In this document: positions 62,095 through 64,000 of the stretch, in pieces
How the letters are laid out: the number at the start of each line of letters is the position of its first letter
Position numbering within the stretch: the stretch's first letter is position 1
Assembly: GCF_000299415.1 (NCBI RefSeq)
Contig: NZ_AMPG01000001.1
Span: forward strand, 1,426,001 to 1,490,000
From: Candidatus Microthrix parvicella Bio17-1
GTDB lineage: Bacteria; Actinomycetota; Acidimicrobiia; Acidimicrobiales; Microtrichaceae
DNA length: 64,000 nucleotides
Direction of reading: 5' to 3'
The notes under the pieces: model-generated
Seen by the model: the letters and a program-made list of their open reading frames with translations, nothing else
Database searches by the model: none
Told to the model about the DNA's origin: nothing
Made by a program: the position numbers and the translations under genes

Positions 62095-62661
62095 TCAGTC
62101 GGTCTTGATGGCCGACACGTCAAAGTTGAGGGTGACCTTCTCGCCCACCAGGACGCCACCCGTGTCGAGGGCGGCGTTGAAGTTGAGGCCCCAGTCCTTT
62201 CGGTTGACCACCACTGATCCCTCCAGCCCCATTCGGTGGTTGCCAAAGGGATCGATCGCGGTGCCGGCGAACTCAAACTCCACGACGACCGGCTTGGTCA
62301 CGCCTCTCAGGCTGAGGTCGCCGGTGACCCGGTAGGTGTCGTGTCCGGCCGCCTCGATGCTGGTGGACGCAAACGTGATCCGGGGGTGGTTCTCCATGTC
62401 GAAAAAGTCGTTGCCCCGCAGGTGGCCATCGCGATCGGCGTTGCCCGTGTCGATGCTGTCGGCCAGGATGTCCAACTTCAGGTGGGAGTTGGACGGGTTC
62501 TCCTGATCGAAGTAGCCGGTGCCCTCGAAGGTTCGGAAGGCGCCGCGCACCTTGGTGATCATGGCGTGGCGGGCCACGAACCCAACCTCGCTGTGGGACG
62601 GGTCGATCATGTAGGTGCCGGTGGCGATCGCCGGTGTGGTCGTTGCTGTGTCGGTGCTCAT
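62095..62661 (-). CDS. YceI-family protein
   Basis: A 188-residue lipocalin-like protein: IDPSHSEVGFVARHAMITKV at the start and DITFAS-like ITFASTSIEA and VTGDLSLRGVTKPVVV later. YceI proteins bind polyisoprenoids or amphiphiles; this form lacks a clear signal peptide. The ATG at 62661 is 20 bp from a perfect palindrome, and a MarR gene is divergent, so control by MarR is likely. Confidence 0.88.
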   Translation of the reverse strand: MSTDTATTTPAIATGTYMIDPSHSEVGFVARHAMITKVRGAFRTFEGTGYFDQENPSNSHLKLDILADSIDTGNADRDGHLRGNDFFDMENHPRITFASTSIEAAGHDTYRVTGDLSLRGVTKPVVVEFEFAGTAIDPFGNHRMGLEGSVVVNRKDWGLNFNAALDTGGVLVGEKVTLNFDVSAIKTD

Positions 62662-62680
62662 GGTGTACTCCAAGGGGGGT

Positions 62681-62698
62681 TAGTTGATACATCAACTA
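62681..62698. promoter_or_regulatory. MarR operator palindrome
   Basis: A perfect inverted repeat, TAGTTGAT and ATCAACTA around AC. This is the usual MarR operator size and style, between the divergent yceI and marR starts (20 bp and 53 bp away). Confidence 0.75.
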
Positions 62699-62750
62699 TA
62701 TCCCAGAAAGATGACGTGTCAACAACTTCACCTCGGATACACTGGCGCCC

Positions 62751-63221
62751 ATGGCCGAGCCCAGGTGGTTGACCGATGAAGAGGCCCAGGCGTGGAGGCG
62801 TTTCACCACCATGAGGTTTCAGCTGGACGCTCGGCTGGATCGCCAACTCGGCAACACCATCTCGATTCAGGACTACGGCGTCCTCGCCAGCCTCAGCGAG
62901 GAACCCAACAAATCGATGCGCATCTCCGAGCTGGGCGAGCGCCTGGGGTGGGAGACCAGCCGCGTCTCACACCAGCTCACCCGCATGGCCAAACGAGGCC
63001 TGGTTGAACGGCGCCGGTGCCCCAACGATGGCCGGGGCTCGCTGGCGGTCGTCACCGATGCCGGGCAGGCCGCCATCGAGGCCGCCGCGCCCGACCACGT
63101 GGCCAGTGTCCGCCACCTTTTCATCGATCTGCTCACCCCGGAAGAACTCAGGATGATCTCCGCCGTGTCGCAGAAGGTCCTTGGCCGCCTCCACGATCCG
63201 GCCGACCCCACGGGGTCCTGA
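62751..63221 (+). CDS. MarR-family transcriptional regulator
   Basis: A 156-residue winged-helix regulator: MRISELGERLGWETSRVSHQLTRMAKRGLVERRRCPNDGR spans the recognition helix and wing, and LTPEELRMISAVSQKVLGRL forms the dimer helix. Close relatives often sit divergent from YceI and respond to phenolic or oxidative ligands. Signal unknown. Confidence 0.88.
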   Translation: MAEPRWLTDEEAQAWRRFTTMRFQLDARLDRQLGNTISIQDYGVLASLSEEPNKSMRISELGERLGWETSRVSHQLTRMAKRGLVERRRCPNDGRGSLAVVTDAGQAAIEAAAPDHVASVRHLFIDLLTPEELRMISAVSQKVLGRLHDPADPTGS

Positions 63222-63276
63222 GGGAGCGACACCCACACACCGGTCCAACGGTCGGCGAGGCCGATACCGTGACGCC

Positions 63277-63544
63277 ATGACATCGGCACACCACACCCGA
63301 CGGCGCCCCAGCAGTGCCTCAAGGGCGGCCGCCGCCATCGCGCTATTGGCCGTCGACCCACAAGCGCTCCGGTGCCCAGCTGTTCTTCGTCCACGGCAGG
63401 TCCGACGGCCTGGTGAACTCCCGCATGGCCTCGGAGCCGGTCCGTCGATACGGGTCGGGTTCGGCGGCCTGGTGCAGCTCGGGCAACCATCTCGATGCGC
63501 AGATCGTGAAGGATGCCGGCACGCTGATCGCCTCCTTGGGCTGA
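63277..63544 (+). pseudogene. Decayed alpha/beta-hydrolase
   Basis: The first part (63277 on, MTSAHHTRRRP) looks like a secreted N-terminus (RAAAAIALLAV). From about 63330 a different frame carries the C-terminal end of an alpha/beta hydrolase: LFFVHGRSDGLVNSRMASE and a final SSGNHLDAQIVKDAG with the catalytic-type Asp and His. The middle is missing and the frame changes, so the gene is dead. Most of 63222-63656 holds nothing else. Confidence 0.5.
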
Positions 63545-63656
63545 TCGGGCCCTGATCTTCGGACGGAGGCCGATAGAATGCGTATTCACCCCTGATCCAG
63601 GAGCACCTGTCATCACCGTTGCAGCGTCCGTCACCGCCCGTTCTGTTCGCAAGCGA

Positions 63657-64000
63657 GTGGGGGCCGCAGCCGCTGGCATCCTCATGGTTGTCGGTCTGGG
63701 CGCCTGTCGCCCCGAGGGCAACGTGAAGATGCTGCCCACGGTCGACGAGACGGCGAGATCGTTCCGCGAGATGGCTCTCACGGGGCCCTCGTGCGTCGCC
63801 AAGAGCAGTTACGAGCTGAGCTGCACCAGCAGGGAGACGGGTCGCATGTCGAGCTTCGGCAAGGTCGCCAAGGGGTCGACCACCGGCTACTACGACTTCA
63901 AGGACGATCGAGGCCACTCCATCCGTGTCCGGGCCGAGCGCCGGGGCCGCGACCACATCACGTGGAGCAAGAAGACGAGCTCCTGGAACGGGACGTCGAG
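63657..64000 (+). CDS. 5' part of a lipoprotein cut by window end
   Basis: The frame is open to the window end. GTG 63657 begins VGAAAAGILMVVGLGAC, a lipoprotein signal with lipobox GLGAC; the mature part (RPEGNVKMLP) is basic and contains two further Cys (SCVAK and LSCTS). An AGGAG at 63598-63602 lies upstream, at proper distance for a start near 63609-63612, where only GTC or ATC codons exist, so the start is uncertain. Confidence 0.62.
   Translation, partial: MGAAAAGILMVVGLGACRPEGNVKMLPTVDETARSFREMALTGPSCVAKSSYELSCTSRETGRMSSFGKVAKGSTTGYYDFKDDRGHSIRVRAERRGRDHITWSKKTSSWNGTS

Overview
The window is high-GC, gene-dense DNA from an actinobacterium. Supporting markers are a mycothiol glycosyltransferase (mshA), F420-type oxidoreductases, an SCO6745-family protein, the rex-hemACD arrangement and frequent GTG starts. 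The order XRE regulator / mshA / YbjN / proC / hemA-hemC-hemD / hemB / hemL echoes the mycobacterial chromosome, but the flanking genes do not. A deep-branching lineage such as Acidimicrobiia is my best guess; this is inference, not proof.

Left part (1-22 kb). A truncated small protein and a decayed lipoprotein gene precede rsmG and its coupled partner. Then come a crotonase, a CoA-transferase, an F420-type oxidoreductase and two paralogous lipoproteins. A ParC/ParE pair (topoisomerase IV type) flanks an asparaginase and an SCO6745 protein. A MazEF-like pair follows. A TetR/fatty-acid-hydroxylase operon diverges from an Ntn-hydrolase acylase across a 23-bp operator. Next are gluQRS, an L-2-hydroxyglutarate oxidase-like gene, a repeat and hairpin-rich spacer, a phasin-like gene with a good promoter, and a 1-Cys peroxiredoxin behind two tandem IscR-like operators.

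Middle (22-43 kb). A 1357-residue cyclase/AAA/TPR signalling protein is followed by an ABC exporter, a PPOX protein and a divergent NAD-salvage pair (pncA and a frameshifted pncB). A minus-strand polysaccharide cluster follows: GT2, APH-fold kinase, a very unusual Wzx-Wzz-pseudokinase fusion, a PssD-PssE fusion, a Wzy/ligase-type membrane protein and a sulfotransferase. This cluster is the most distinctive part of the window.

Right part (43-64 kb). Tetrapyrrole genes (hemL, hemB, hemD, hemC, hemA) with rex and a Rex-like operator are interleaved with two prenyl-diphosphate synthases. Then come an acyl-CoA ligase; a translationally coupled proC / SAM hydrolase / 31-residue membrane peptide operon; YbjN; mshA; an XRE regulator; a CdsA-like membrane protein coupled to a MoaD-like protein with a -GGCG tail; a histidine phosphatase; tRNA-Lys; a GNAT; a lipoprotein; a MarR/YceI divergent pair with a perfect operator; a decayed hydrolase; and a lipoprotein cut by the window edge. 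No CRISPR array, IS element, rRNA or prophage was seen.
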